This document shows, one piece after another, positions 33,807-42,309 of a stretch of 64,000 nt of DNA. Made by a program: the position numbers and the translations under genes. A model generated the notes under the pieces. It had not been told where the DNA came from. It saw nothing but the letters and a program-made list of their open reading frames with translations, and searched no databases. Each line of letters opens with the position of its first letter. The stretch's first letter is position 1. Location: NCBI GenBank assembly GCA_964639245.1, contig CAZXCU010000004.1, positions 1 to 64,000 on the forward strand. Reading direction: 5' to 3'. Origin of the DNA: SB15 sp964639245. Its GTDB lineage: Bacteria; Chloroflexota; Anaerolineae; Aggregatilineales; J027.

Positions 33807-35729
33807 ATGCTGGAAATTAACGGCACAGAAATTGACCTGTTGACGATTCTGGTGTTTTTGCCGCTTATCGGAGCAAGCATCATTTCCATTTTGCCGCGTC
33901 GCAGCCCATGGCTGGCACGGTACGTAGCGCTCGGTGTGAGCCTTGTCGCGGCGGTGATTTCGGTGGTGGTTTTCATCGAAACATGGAATGCTGACCTTGC
34001 TCCCGGCGAATTTGCCTATGAAAATCAAATTGAATGGTTCTCGCTGATTGGCTCATCGTGGCATGTCGGGGTGGATGGCATTTCCGCCTCGATGATTTTG
34101 CTGACGGGGCTGCTCACACCGCTTGCCCTGCTGATTGCCTTTGAACATGACGAACATCCCTTCGCGGTGATGGCACTGTTCCTGTTCATGGAAACCGGCA
34201 TGTTGGGTGTGTTCGCGGCGATGGACATGCTCGTGTTCTTCCTGTTTTATGAACTCGGCCTTGTCCCGATGTTTTTCATTATTTACATCTGGGGTGGGAG
34301 CAACCGCGATTACGCCGCCCGTAAGTTCTTCATTTATACGATGGCTGCCTCGCTCGGTTTGCTGCTCTCTATTCAGCTCATCGCCTTTGCGGTGGGCAGC
34401 GAAACAGGCCAAACCCTGACCTTTGACATCCAAACATGGATGCGCGTCTGGCCTGACCTGAGCAACGATACCGAAATTCTCGGTTTCGGGGCTTCATCGT
34501 TAAAGTGGCTGGCGCTGCTGTCCTTTGCGGTGGCTTTCGGTTTAAAAATTCCGATCTGGCCTTTCCACACTTGGCTGCCGGATGCCCATACCGAAGCGCC
34601 AACAGCAGGGTCTATGCTGCTGGCGGGTGTGCTGCTCAAATTGGGTGCATACGGCTTTTTGCGCCTTGCTATCCCCCTCTTCCCGTTGGAATGGGTGCAG
34701 GTTCGCACCCTCCGACTGCTGAACGTGGATTTTCAGGCGGTAGAAATTCTGGCCTTGTTTGCCACGATTAGCATTGTATTCGGGGCATTTTCGGCATGGG
34801 CGCAGGACGACTTCAAAAAACTCGTCGCCTATAGCTCGGTCAATCACATGGGCTTTGTGGCGATGGGCTTGGCGGTATTCGCGGCGGTTTACGGGGTGCA
34901 TTTTGCAATGGCACAACCCAATCGCCCTGAATTGGTGCTGGATACCCTGCAAATTCCGGTGGTCGAAGAAGATGTTGCAACCTATCTTTCTGCCGAAGAA
35001 CGCGGCGCACGGAGCGACGAACAGGTGATCGAAGACTCCGGCCTCAAAGCGGTCATTGCATACCGCAAATTGATTGAGGTTGAAGGAGTGACGGTCAGTT
35101 GCGCGGGGACAGAAGTTGAACCTGCGGCGATTACCGAAGGTACACTCAGCGCTTGCGGCATTACCAATTTCCCACGCATGGAACGTGAAAAACATCATGC
35201 GACAGTCGCCGCGAACGGTGCGGTCATGCAGATGTTTAATCATGGTCTCAGCGCGGCGGGCATGTTCTTGCTGGTTGGTGCGCTGTATCACAAAACCCAT
35301 ACCCGCGATTTGCGGCGCTACGGCGGGTTGTGGCACATCATCCCGATTTACGGCGGGATTCTCGTCTTTATGAGCATGGCAAGTCTGGGACTGCCCGGTT
35401 TGAATGGCTTCGTGGGCGAATATCTAGTCGTAGCGGGGGCCTTCCCGGTCAAGGGCTTTGAAGTCTATATTTTGATTAGCATGATCGGGTTGTTGATTAC
35501 CGGGGCGTATATCCTCAAAGGGCTGCAAAAAGTCCTGCATGGCCCGGTCAATCCTGAATGGGAACACTACCACGAACACCATCACAGCCTTGAAATTACA
35601 GCGCGTGAACTGCTGGCGGTTGTTCCGTTGATGATTTTGATTGTGGTGACTGGTGTGTATCCCAACTGGATTTTGCCTGTCATCAACGACTCGGTAAGCG
35701 CGATGTTCGCCGCAATCATAGGGGGTTAA
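33807..35729 (+). CDS. nuoM: NADH-quinone oxidoreductase subunit M, first copy, with ~95-residue loop insertion
   Basis: Antiporter-like proton-pumping subunit of 640 residues, about 130 longer than typical. Core motifs are FFLFYELGLVPMFFIIYIWG near 142-161 (Glu), KIPIWPFHTWLPDAHTEAPT near 246-265 (Lys) and FKKLVAYSSVNHMGFVAMGL. An inserted, mostly polar segment lies near residues 370-465 between two core helices; it holds two cysteines (SCAGTE and SACGIT) about 20 residues apart and ends before HATVAANGAVMQMFNHGLSA. Its position implies a soluble loop on one face of the membrane. This is the first of two consecutive nuoM genes. Confidence 0.94.
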   Translation: MLEINGTEIDLLTILVFLPLIGASIISILPRRSPWLARYVALGVSLVAAVISVVVFIETWNADLAPGEFAYENQIEWFSLIGSSWHVGVDGISASMILLTGLLTPLALLIAFEHDEHPFAVMALFLFMETGMLGVFAAMDMLVFFLFYELGLVPMFFIIYIWGGSNRDYAARKFFIYTMAASLGLLLSIQLIAFAVGSETGQTLTFDIQTWMRVWPDLSNDTEILGFGASSLKWLALLSFAVAFGLKIPIWPFHTWLPDAHTEAPTAGSMLLAGVLLKLGAYGFLRLAIPLFPLEWVQVRTLRLLNVDFQAVEILALFATISIVFGAFSAWAQDDFKKLVAYSSVNHMGFVAMGLAVFAAVYGVHFAMAQPNRPELVLDTLQIPVVEEDVATYLSAEERGARSDEQVIEDSGLKAVIAYRKLIEVEGVTVSCAGTEVEPAAITEGTLSACGITNFPRMEREKHHATVAANGAVMQMFNHGLSAAGMFLLVGALYHKTHTRDLRRYGGLWHIIPIYGGILVFMSMASLGLPGLNGFVGEYLVVAGAFPVKGFEVYILISMIGLLITGAYILKGLQKVLHGPVNPEWEHYHEHHHSLEITARELLAVVPLMILIVVTGVYPNWILPVINDSVSAMFAAIIGG

Positions 35730-35732
35730 ACA

Positions 35733-37394
35733 ATGGAATCTGGGATTCTTACTGGAATTGTCGCTGTCCCCACCTTTGCGGCGCTGATTATTCTCTTTTT
35801 GCGGAAAGACCAAAAAGAGGAAGCCCGTATTATTGCGGCAGCAGCGACTTTGGTGAGCTTGCTCTTAAGCGCGTTTGTTTTTTTCTCCTATGATGTAGAA
35901 GAAGCCAACGCCTTTAACGAAGCCAATGCAACCAATGCACAGGGCGATTTGTACTTTGCCTTTGAGGACAAAATCGAGTGGATGGACGAACTCGGCATCA
36001 GCTACCATGTCGGGGTTGATGGCGTTGCCGCCGCGATGATTTTCCTGACCGGGCTGGCCTCGTTCGCCGGGGTACTCATCTCGTGGCGGATTGATGATCG
36101 TCCGCGTGAATTCATGTCGTTTTTCCTGCTGCTGGTCGCGGGGGTCTACGGGGTGTTTGTCTCGGTAGATGTTTTCCTGCTGTTCTTTTTCTACGAACTT
36201 GCCATCTTCCCGATGTACTTCCTGATTGCTGGATGGGGTTGGGTGGAACTGCGCGAATATGCCGCCATGAAACTGACCCTGTATATCCTGATTGGCTCAA
36301 TTATCGCGCTGGTCGGTGTGCTGGCGATGTATTTCCAAGCGGCGGAAGTCAACGGCTTTTACAGCTTTAACTTCCAAGATTTATACCACGCCGCCAAAGC
36401 AGGTGCATTTGACCAAGCGGGTTATCTAGGCATTGATGGGCTGACCTTAGCGCGGTTCTGGTTCCCGATGGTGTTTATCGGGATGGCCGTGCTAGCGGGG
36501 TTGTTCCCCTTCCACAACTGGTCGCCGGATGGTCACGTTGCCGCGCCTACCGCCGTTTCGATGATTCATGCGGGGGTGCTGATGAAACTCGGCGCGTTCG
36601 CGGCCATGCGTTTGGGCGTTCAGCTTTTGCCGGACGGCGCACGGGTGCATCTGCCTTGGATTATCTTCTTGGCAATTACCAATGTGTTCTGGGGTGCGTT
36701 TATTGCCTTCCGCCAGCGCGATTTCAAATATGTCATCGGATTTTCGTCCGTATCACATATGGGGCTGGTGGCGGTTGGCTTGTCGACCATGAACATCACC
36801 GGGCTAACCGGCGCAGGCTTGCAAATGTTCAGCCATGGGGTCATGACTGCGCTGTTCTTCGTCTGCGTCGGTCTGGTCTATGAACAAGCCCATACCCGCG
36901 ACTTGCCGAGTTTAGGCGGTTTCATCTATAAAATGCCGCTGGTTGGCTTGGCCTTCATTTTGGGCGGTCTTGCCAGTATGGGGATGCCCGGTTTGAGCGG
37001 GTTCATTGCCGAATTCCCGATTTTGATTGGGATGTGGAAAGGCGTACCGGATGGCGTTTTGCAGGCGGTTGCCAATGGCGATGCCCCCTACCTGCTTCAA
37101 AATGCAATCGGTGGTTCAGGCAGCTACTACGCCTATCTGCTCATTGCAACCATACTTGGGATTATTTTGACCGCCGCCTATGTGCTGCGTGTCACCGGGC
37201 AAGTGTTTTTTGGCGAATTTAATGAAGAACGCTTCCCCGGTATTCGTGACATTACGGTGCTTGATCGCATTGCCATTCTGACCCTAGCGGTCTGGTTGGT
37301 TATTCTCGGCATTTACCCCTCATTGATGACCAACATCATTGAGAGCGGGATGCAGCCCGTGGTAGATTTATTGACGACGAATTTTGGAGGCTAG
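35733..37394 (+). CDS. nuoM: NADH-quinone oxidoreductase subunit M, second copy
   Basis: A second, non-identical NuoM of 553 residues, starting 3 bases after the first. Motifs are LFFFYELAIFPMYFLIAGWG near 147-166 (Glu), GLFPFHNWSPDGHVAAPTAV near 253-272 with the conserved Lys region altered, and FKYVIGFSSVSHMGLVAVGL near 330-349. It lacks the polar insertion of copy one. Sequence differences are too large for a recent duplication, so both are probably structural parts of the complex, as known for complexes with two NuoM-type subunits. In place of the usual Lys of the WPFHTWLPDAH region it reads GLFPFHNWSPDGH, an oddity to verify. Confidence 0.92.
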   Translation: MESGILTGIVAVPTFAALIILFLRKDQKEEARIIAAAATLVSLLLSAFVFFSYDVEEANAFNEANATNAQGDLYFAFEDKIEWMDELGISYHVGVDGVAAAMIFLTGLASFAGVLISWRIDDRPREFMSFFLLLVAGVYGVFVSVDVFLLFFFYELAIFPMYFLIAGWGWVELREYAAMKLTLYILIGSIIALVGVLAMYFQAAEVNGFYSFNFQDLYHAAKAGAFDQAGYLGIDGLTLARFWFPMVFIGMAVLAGLFPFHNWSPDGHVAAPTAVSMIHAGVLMKLGAFAAMRLGVQLLPDGARVHLPWIIFLAITNVFWGAFIAFRQRDFKYVIGFSSVSHMGLVAVGLSTMNITGLTGAGLQMFSHGVMTALFFVCVGLVYEQAHTRDLPSLGGFIYKMPLVGLAFILGGLASMGMPGLSGFIAEFPILIGMWKGVPDGVLQAVANGDAPYLLQNAIGGSGSYYAYLLIATILGIILTAAYVLRVTGQVFFGEFNEERFPGIRDITVLDRIAILTLAVWLVILGIYPSLMTNIIESGMQPVVDLLTTNFGG

Positions 37395-37397
37395 GTG

Positions 37398-38909
37398 ATG
37401 GATTTCAATACGGATGTCACCGCCAACTTTTTAGCCGTCATCCCGGAAATTGCGCTGGCGATTATCGGGGTGATTGTGCTGGGGTTGGATTTATACACCC
37501 GCGAAAGTCAGCGCCGCGATGTGGGCTATTTCGCTGGATTTTTGCTGCTGGCGTTGGCAGTGGGAACAATTTTTATTCCCACCGAAGACACCTTAGCCGA
37601 CCAGTTGGTGCTGGGCGGGATGCTGCGGCATGACAACTTCACCCAGATTTTCCGTGTGATGAGCTACCTTGCGGCCTCCCTGACCTGCTTCCTTGCGATG
37701 GGCGATACCCGACTGCGCTATAAAGGCGAATTTTATCTGCTGATTATCGTGGCTTCGATGGGTGCGGGTTTGCTCGGTGGTGCGTCGGACTTGGTGATGA
37801 TTTTCATTGCGCTGGAAACCCTTTCCATCAGCCTCTATGCGCTGGCGGGGTTTGTGCGGAACGACGAACGCAGTGCCGAAAGCGGCCTGAAATATTTCCT
37901 GATTGGTTCATTTGCTACCGGTTTTACCCTGTATGGTTTCAGCCTGCTGTATGGATTTACGGGTGCAACCCAGCTTTACGGGCCAGACGGCATCGGGCAG
38001 CAGTTGGTTTCCGGCGGTTTGGGCGAAGCCCCGATTATCGTGGCAATGATGATGGTCATGGTCGGCTTTGGCTTTAAAATCAGCGCGGCCCCCTTCCACT
38101 TCTGGACACCCGATGTTTACGAAGGCTCACCCACCGCCATGACTGCGTATGTTTCCGTTGCTTCCAAAGCGGCGAGTTTTGCGATACTGCTGCGCTTTAT
38201 GCTGGCGGTGTTCCCACCCAACGAATTGATTGGCGGGGCCGATGGCTACAGCGATTTGTGGGTGCCGCTGATTTCGGTGCTGGCGGTGATTACCATGACC
38301 CTTGGTAATGTGCTGGCGCTGGTGCAGAAAAATATCAAACGGCTGCTGGCCTACAGTTCAATTGCCCAAGCAGGCTATACCCTGATGGGCGTAGCGGCGA
38401 TTGCTACCACAGATGGCGGACAAGGCGCGGCTTCTGTCGCCTTTTACATGTTCATGTATGTGCTGACCAATATTCTGGCCTTTGGCTGCATCATCGTGTT
38501 TGCCAATGCGACAGGTTCAGAAACGATTGCCGATTTTGCTAGCTTAGGGCGGCGGAACATGTGGTTGGCGATTTTCATGACTATTGCGTTGCTCTCGCTA
38601 GCAGGGATTCCCCCAGCGGCGGGCTTCATCGGCAAATTCTATTTGTTCCGTGCGGCGGTGGATGCTGGGCTGACCTTGTTGGTCATGATTGCCGTGTTCA
38701 ATTCGATTATCGCACTGTACTACTATCTGGTGGTGGTCAAGGTCATGTTTGTTGACCCCAGCCCTGACCAAGATAAAGAAATTCCTATGCCTGCTAACTA
38801 TGCGTGGGTACTGGGCGGGGCGACGATTGGCGTGATTCTACTCGGTACAGTTTTAGCCAATCCGGTTATTGAATGGGCAACCGACGCGGGGTTGGAATTG
38901 TTCCTGTAA
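37398..38909 (+). CDS. nuoN: NADH-quinone oxidoreductase subunit N
   Basis: The innermost antiporter-like subunit, 503 residues from ATG 37398, which has GGAGG seven bases upstream; an in-frame GTG three bases earlier is less well spaced. Motifs include LVMIFIALETLSISLYALAG near 133-152 (Glu), GFKISAAPFHFWTPDVYEGS near 219-238 (Lys) and NIKRLLAYSSIAQAGYTLMG near 314-333. It ends the operon; a terminator follows. Peripheral-arm genes are absent from the window. Confidence 0.95.
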   Translation: MDFNTDVTANFLAVIPEIALAIIGVIVLGLDLYTRESQRRDVGYFAGFLLLALAVGTIFIPTEDTLADQLVLGGMLRHDNFTQIFRVMSYLAASLTCFLAMGDTRLRYKGEFYLLIIVASMGAGLLGGASDLVMIFIALETLSISLYALAGFVRNDERSAESGLKYFLIGSFATGFTLYGFSLLYGFTGATQLYGPDGIGQQLVSGGLGEAPIIVAMMMVMVGFGFKISAAPFHFWTPDVYEGSPTAMTAYVSVASKAASFAILLRFMLAVFPPNELIGGADGYSDLWVPLISVLAVITMTLGNVLALVQKNIKRLLAYSSIAQAGYTLMGVAAIATTDGGQGAASVAFYMFMYVLTNILAFGCIIVFANATGSETIADFASLGRRNMWLAIFMTIALLSLAGIPPAAGFIGKFYLFRAAVDAGLTLLVMIAVFNSIIALYYYLVVVKVMFVDPSPDQDKEIPMPANYAWVLGGATIGVILLGTVLANPVIEWATDAGLELFL

Positions 38910-38948
38910 AACAAGCGGCTTTAAGCCCCTTACCCAACATTTAAAATC

Positions 38949-38984
38949 AAACAGGGAAGCCATGTGCCTCCCTGTTTTGCTTTT
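38949..38984 (+). terminator. Intrinsic terminator of the nuo operon
   Basis: AAACAGGGA at 38949-38957 pairs with TCCCTGTTT at 38969-38977, then a TTGCTTTT tract follows. The arms are nine bases and perfect. Since the receiver gene on the opposite strand stops at 38983, it may serve both directions. Confidence 0.8.
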
Positions 38985-39327
38985 ACATCAATGTTTGATT
39001 GGCTTTGAGCATCAATTCATCCAACTCGATGGGTTTGGTCATCCACAAATCAATGCCAAAATCCAGCGCCTGATATTTCAAGCTGTCATCGGCTGAAATG
39101 ACAAAAATACGCATCGTATGGTCTTTTTCACGGATATGCTTTAATACTTCTAACCCTGAGACTTTTTCAAGGTGCATATCCAGCACCACAAGGCCGTACT
39201 GTTGATGGTTGAGGCATTCGATTGCCCGTTCCGCCGAGTCCACAATTTGCGTGGTGTGATTGCGGAAAATGCGCTCATACAGCAGGGCAATGTCCTTGTT
39301 ATCCTCAACAATCAAAATATGTGCCAT
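38983..39327 (-). CDS. Single-domain response regulator
   Basis: A stand-alone CheY-like receiver of 114 residues without an output domain. The phospho-acceptor is Asp50 in LVVLDMHL, with the acidic pair Glu8-Asp9 (IVEDN), the switch Ser78 (VISADD) and Lys98 (MTKPI). It would receive phosphate from a histidine kinase and act by protein contact. No kinase gene adjoins it. It converges on the nuo operon and shares the terminator. Confidence 0.9.
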   Translation of the reverse strand: MAHILIVEDNKDIALLYERIFRNHTTQIVDSAERAIECLNHQQYGLVVLDMHLEKVSGLEVLKHIREKDHTMRIFVISADDSLKYQALDFGIDLWMTKPIELDELMLKANQTLM

Positions 39328-39378
39328 TTCGTTTCATCCCTAAACATCCAATATCAGAAGTTTAGCACCAATCTGAAA

Positions 39379-40068
39379 TCACACATGCTTCTGGATCAAT
39401 TTTCTCAGCGTCGGTTCAGGAAGTGCGCCAACGGCCTGGTCAACCAATTTCCCATTTTTAAATACCAGCAAGGTTGGGATGCTCTGCACACGGAATAACT
39501 GTGAAGTGCGCGGATTCTGATCGACATCCAACTTGGCAATGACCGCTTTTCCTGCAAATTCTCCGGCTAATTTTTCTAGCGTGGGCGCAACCGCCCGACA
39601 CGGCCCGCACCATGCCGCCCAGAAATCGACCAGCACCGGTTTGTCACTTGCCAGCACTACCTCGGCAAAACTGCTGTCTGTAATATTCACGGGTTTATGG
39701 GTTGGCTTTGCGGTAGCGGGTGCTTCTTTCACAATTTCAGCTGTTTTTCCGGTGAGATAATCGGCATAGTTTTGCAAGGTTGCCGGGGTGCCGCTGTGGG
39801 TACGGGCAATTTCCTTGCCCTCTCGCCATGCAATCAACACAGGCAGCCCTTGCGAGAGTTGGTATTGGCTGTTTAGCGCCGGATTTTCACTGGTGTCCAA
39901 TTTGACAATCAACAATTTTTCTGCTGTGCTTTTAGCCAGCTGTTTCATAGCCGCTTCTACATCTGCGGGCAAGGTTTGGTGATAAAACACCAGAATTTTC
40001 GGCAGAGTCGTTTGCAAAGTGCGCTCAAGGGTCGCTGCGCTGGCGGTAATCGGGGTATCAATTCGCAT
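39379..40068 (-). CDS. Thioredoxin with a second, cysteine-free thioredoxin-like domain
   Basis: From ATG 40068 this is 229 residues; the frame continues to 40119 but the extra residues are polar and unlike the fold. The C-terminal domain (about 128-229) is a normal thioredoxin with WCGPC at 153-157, the cis-Pro in SIPTLLVFKNGK and the usual length. The N-terminal domain (about 5-105) has thioredoxin-like strands (ILVFYHQTL, LIVKLDTSENPAL, GLPVLIAWREGK, with the cis-Pro) but HQTL in place of CGPC. Such pairs resemble the redox-plus-chaperone form of CnoX/YbbN. A linker rich in Pro/Thr joins them. Confidence 0.87.
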   Translation of the reverse strand: MRIDTPITASAATLERTLQTTLPKILVFYHQTLPADVEAAMKQLAKSTAEKLLIVKLDTSENPALNSQYQLSQGLPVLIAWREGKEIARTHSGTPATLQNYADYLTGKTAEIVKEAPATAKPTHKPVNITDSSFAEVVLASDKPVLVDFWAAWCGPCRAVAPTLEKLAGEFAGKAVIAKLDVDQNPRTSQLFRVQSIPTLLVFKNGKLVDQAVGALPEPTLRKLIQKHV

Positions 40069-40240
40069 GATTTTTATTTCTCCATCTCTTGAATTTGGAT
40101 GGGTTTTGCCCTGCCCCATATTACGTGCTGGCTAATTTTCTAATGTAAAAACAATGGGTTTCTTTTTTATCTAAAACCGCTATAATTCCATGCCGTTTGC
40201 TGCCATCTACTGCCAATCTGAATTTCAAAAAAGTTAATCT

Positions 40241-40269
40241 TTGCTTTCATTTAGGTAGCAGGATATAAT
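40241..40269 (+). promoter_or_regulatory. Sigma-70-type promoter for the F0 operon
   Basis: TTGCTT (40241-40246) and TATAAT (40264-40269) are 17 bases apart. The start would be near 40276, leaving about a 100-base leader before the first gene. A second TATAAT at 40181-40186 has no convincing -35 partner. The rest of this 305-base gap (40069-40373) shows no gene. Confidence 0.65.
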
Positions 40270-40373
40270 CTGGCGGGCTGTGAAAATCCCTGTGCATATA
40301 AGGGAATGGTGTACATTCACTTCCTTTTTTTGATATTGCGATTGTGAAGTAAAGCGCAAATACAGGATTTTGC

Positions 40374-40667
40374 ATGAAACCACCGGATGGTGAATATGTC
40401 CGCAATATGGCATTTGCGGCGATGGCGGGGCAATCTGGGTGCGCTTCTGTCATTGTAATTATCGGGTCGTTGTTTCTCGGCCTGTGGCTGGACTCGGTGT
40501 TCGATACCCGTCCGGCTTTTACGCTGGGGTTTATTTTGACCAGCATCCCATTAAGTTTGGTACTCATGGTGTACATTGCGGTCAAAGCAACACGACAAAT
40601 TACACCACCAAAAACTTATCAGCGACGGGTGCATAGTTACCACGACGACGATGAGGAAGATAAATAA
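40374..40667 (+). CDS. atpI: AtpI/AtpQ-like small F0-associated membrane protein
   Basis: A 97-residue protein with two hydrophobic segments (near 18-38 and 48-68), GLWLDSVFDTRPAFTLGFIL between and within them, the layout of the AtpI/AtpQ proteins found before atpB. These help assemble the c-ring and may take part in Mg2+/Ca2+ handling. The C terminus is polar and acidic. It lies 26 bases before atpB, the usual place. Short sequence limits certainty about the subgroup. Confidence 0.8.
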   Translation: MKPPDGEYVRNMAFAAMAGQSGCASVIVIIGSLFLGLWLDSVFDTRPAFTLGFILTSIPLSLVLMVYIAVKATRQITPPKTYQRRVHSYHDDDEEDK

Positions 40668-40693
40668 GTTTTAGGTAGAGGAGGAATGCCTTT

Positions 40694-42004
40694 GTGAGAG
40701 GGTTAGCGATTTTTCTAGCCATCGTGGGCGTGGGGGCGGTTTTCTGCGGATTGCTGCCGTTTGTCTTGCTCCCCGATGCAGGGTATGGTGTGGCGCTGCC
40801 CGTGATTTATGTGCCGGGTGAAAAACTGGACTCCCTGTCCGGTCTTTTCGGGTTTGATGTCACCAACACGATTTTTGCATCATGGATTGTGATTGCGGTC
40901 GTGTTTTTGTGGGTAATCCCCATTGTGGCACGCCGGAAAGAAGTTCCCGGACGCGGACAAGCGCTCGTTGAAATGATTGTGGAACTCTGGGACGGGTTGG
41001 CAAAGTCGTCGGCGGGTGCAAAAGGCCGCCAACTGGTGCCACTTGCCCTGAGTATCTTTTTCTTTCTGCTGGTTGCCAACCTGATGAAAATTGTTCCCGG
41101 TGTGGATACCATCGGGGAACTCCACTGCGCGGGGATTCATCAGGGCGGAGATAACGGTGATTTCATTCAGGTGAATGGCTATCCCATTCACAGCGAACCG
41201 GAAGGGGTTGTATTCCTGAAGGTTGAACGGGTGGAAGGCAAAGCCGTTAATACAGGCGAAAAAATCACCGAAGAAGAATATGAAGCCTGTCACCATGAAT
41301 TAAAAGGCAAAACCGAAGAAAAATCGGAAGAAGCCACCACTGAGGAACATGCAGAAGAAGCTGCCGAAGGTGAAGCAACCGAAGTAGCTGCCGCCGCCAC
41401 TGCTGAAGCGGGTGAAGAAGGCGAAACTGAAGAAGCCGCCCCCGCAGCCACCACCGAAGAAGGTGAAGGCGGTGCGGGTGAAGGCGCAACAGAAGAAGAA
41501 CATGCCGCCGAGGAAGAACATGCGGTCAACCCCGGACGGTACATCGTGACTCCGTTTGTGCGTGGTGCTTCGACGGATCTTGCGCTGACGCTTTCGATTG
41601 CCTTGATTGCCATTGTCGTTGTCCAATACTTTGGTTTCAAAGAATTGGGCGTGGGCGGCTACGCAACCAAATTTATCAATACACCCGCGCTTGAAAAAGT
41701 CGGCAAAAATCCGATGGGGGTGATGGACTTCGCGGTAGGGATCCTTGAACTCTTCCTCGAAACCTTCAAAATCATCTCGTTTGCCTTCCGTCTTTTTGGC
41801 GCGATGTTCGGGGGTCAGGTACTCATGTTCGTCATCGTCTTTTTGGTGGCGTTCCTCGTACCCATGGCCGTCATTGGCTTGGAACTCTTCTTCGGGGTCA
41901 TTCAAGCGTTTGTCTTTGCCATTTTGTTTGTCATGTTCTCGGCTTCTGCGATGACTTCGCACCACCACGACGAAGAACATGATGAAGCGCACGCACATCA
42001 CTAA
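40694..42004 (+). CDS. atpB: ATP synthase F0 subunit a with large acidic loop
   Basis: Subunit a forms the proton half-channels next to the c-ring. At 436 residues it is far above the usual 230-290. Helices lie near 5-25, 55-75, 108-132, 290-312, 345-400 and 400-420. The essential arginine is Arg366 in SFAFRLFGAMFGG. A segment of about 140 residues (145-285) between the third and fourth helices is not part of the core; from about 200 it is low complexity, mainly Glu, Ala, Thr and Gly. The C-terminal tail is His/Asp/Glu-rich. The start is GTG at 40694 with GAGGAGG upstream. Frame and flanking motifs are intact, so it should be active. Confidence 0.93.
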   Translation: MRGLAIFLAIVGVGAVFCGLLPFVLLPDAGYGVALPVIYVPGEKLDSLSGLFGFDVTNTIFASWIVIAVVFLWVIPIVARRKEVPGRGQALVEMIVELWDGLAKSSAGAKGRQLVPLALSIFFFLLVANLMKIVPGVDTIGELHCAGIHQGGDNGDFIQVNGYPIHSEPEGVVFLKVERVEGKAVNTGEKITEEEYEACHHELKGKTEEKSEEATTEEHAEEAAEGEATEVAAAATAEAGEEGETEEAAPAATTEEGEGGAGEGATEEEHAAEEEHAVNPGRYIVTPFVRGASTDLALTLSIALIAIVVVQYFGFKELGVGGYATKFINTPALEKVGKNPMGVMDFAVGILELFLETFKIISFAFRLFGAMFGGQVLMFVIVFLVAFLVPMAVIGLELFFGVIQAFVFAILFVMFSASAMTSHHHDEEHDEAHAHH

Positions 42005-42048
42005 TTTGAAATAACAATAAAAATACAAACAAAAGGAGAAAATTCCAC

Positions 42049-42288
42049 ATGATTGAAGGCGATATCGCAATCGGGTTGAAAGCAGTTGGCGCAGGCTTGG
42101 CGATGATCGGGGTGATTGGCCCCGGTATCGGGATTGGTCTGCTGGTGCAAGGTGCATTGCAAGCGATTGGGCGTAACCCCGATGCGGCAGGTCTGATTCA
42201 GACGAACATGATTCTGGGTGTGGCCTTTACGGAAGCCGTCGCTATTTACGCACTGGTGTTGGCACTCATCGTCATCTTCGTTCTCTAA
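42049..42288 (+). CDS. atpE: ATP synthase F0 subunit c
   Basis: A 79-residue hairpin protein that forms the rotor ring. The first helix has the glycine repeat (PGIGIGLLVQGALQAIG), the polar loop is RNPDA near 42-46, and the ion-carrying residue is Glu62 in GVAFTEAVAIYALV. Residues usually needed to bind Na+ (Gln in helix 1, Ser/Thr after the Glu) are Ile and Ala here, so proton coupling is expected. AAAGGAG precedes the ATG by eight bases. Confidence 0.95.
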   Translation: MIEGDIAIGLKAVGAGLAMIGVIGPGIGIGLLVQGALQAIGRNPDAAGLIQTNMILGVAFTEAVAIYALVLALIVIFVL

Positions 42289-42309
42289 TCTCAAGGGGGA
42301 GATGAATTC

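Noticed and set aside
34542..35336. 264-codon minus-strand frame across nuoM
   Set aside because: Shadow of the first nuoM; composition is rich in His, Arg and Gln and lacks any protein motif.
41300..42157. 285-codon minus-strand frame across atpB
   Set aside because: Its Phe/Gly/Cys-rich sequence is the complement of the Glu/Ala-coding repeat in AtpB, not a gene.
42049..42288. Sodium-type c subunit
   Set aside because: The positions that bind Na+ in known sodium rings (Gln in helix 1, Ser/Thr after the Glu) are Ile and Ala here, so proton coupling is more likely.
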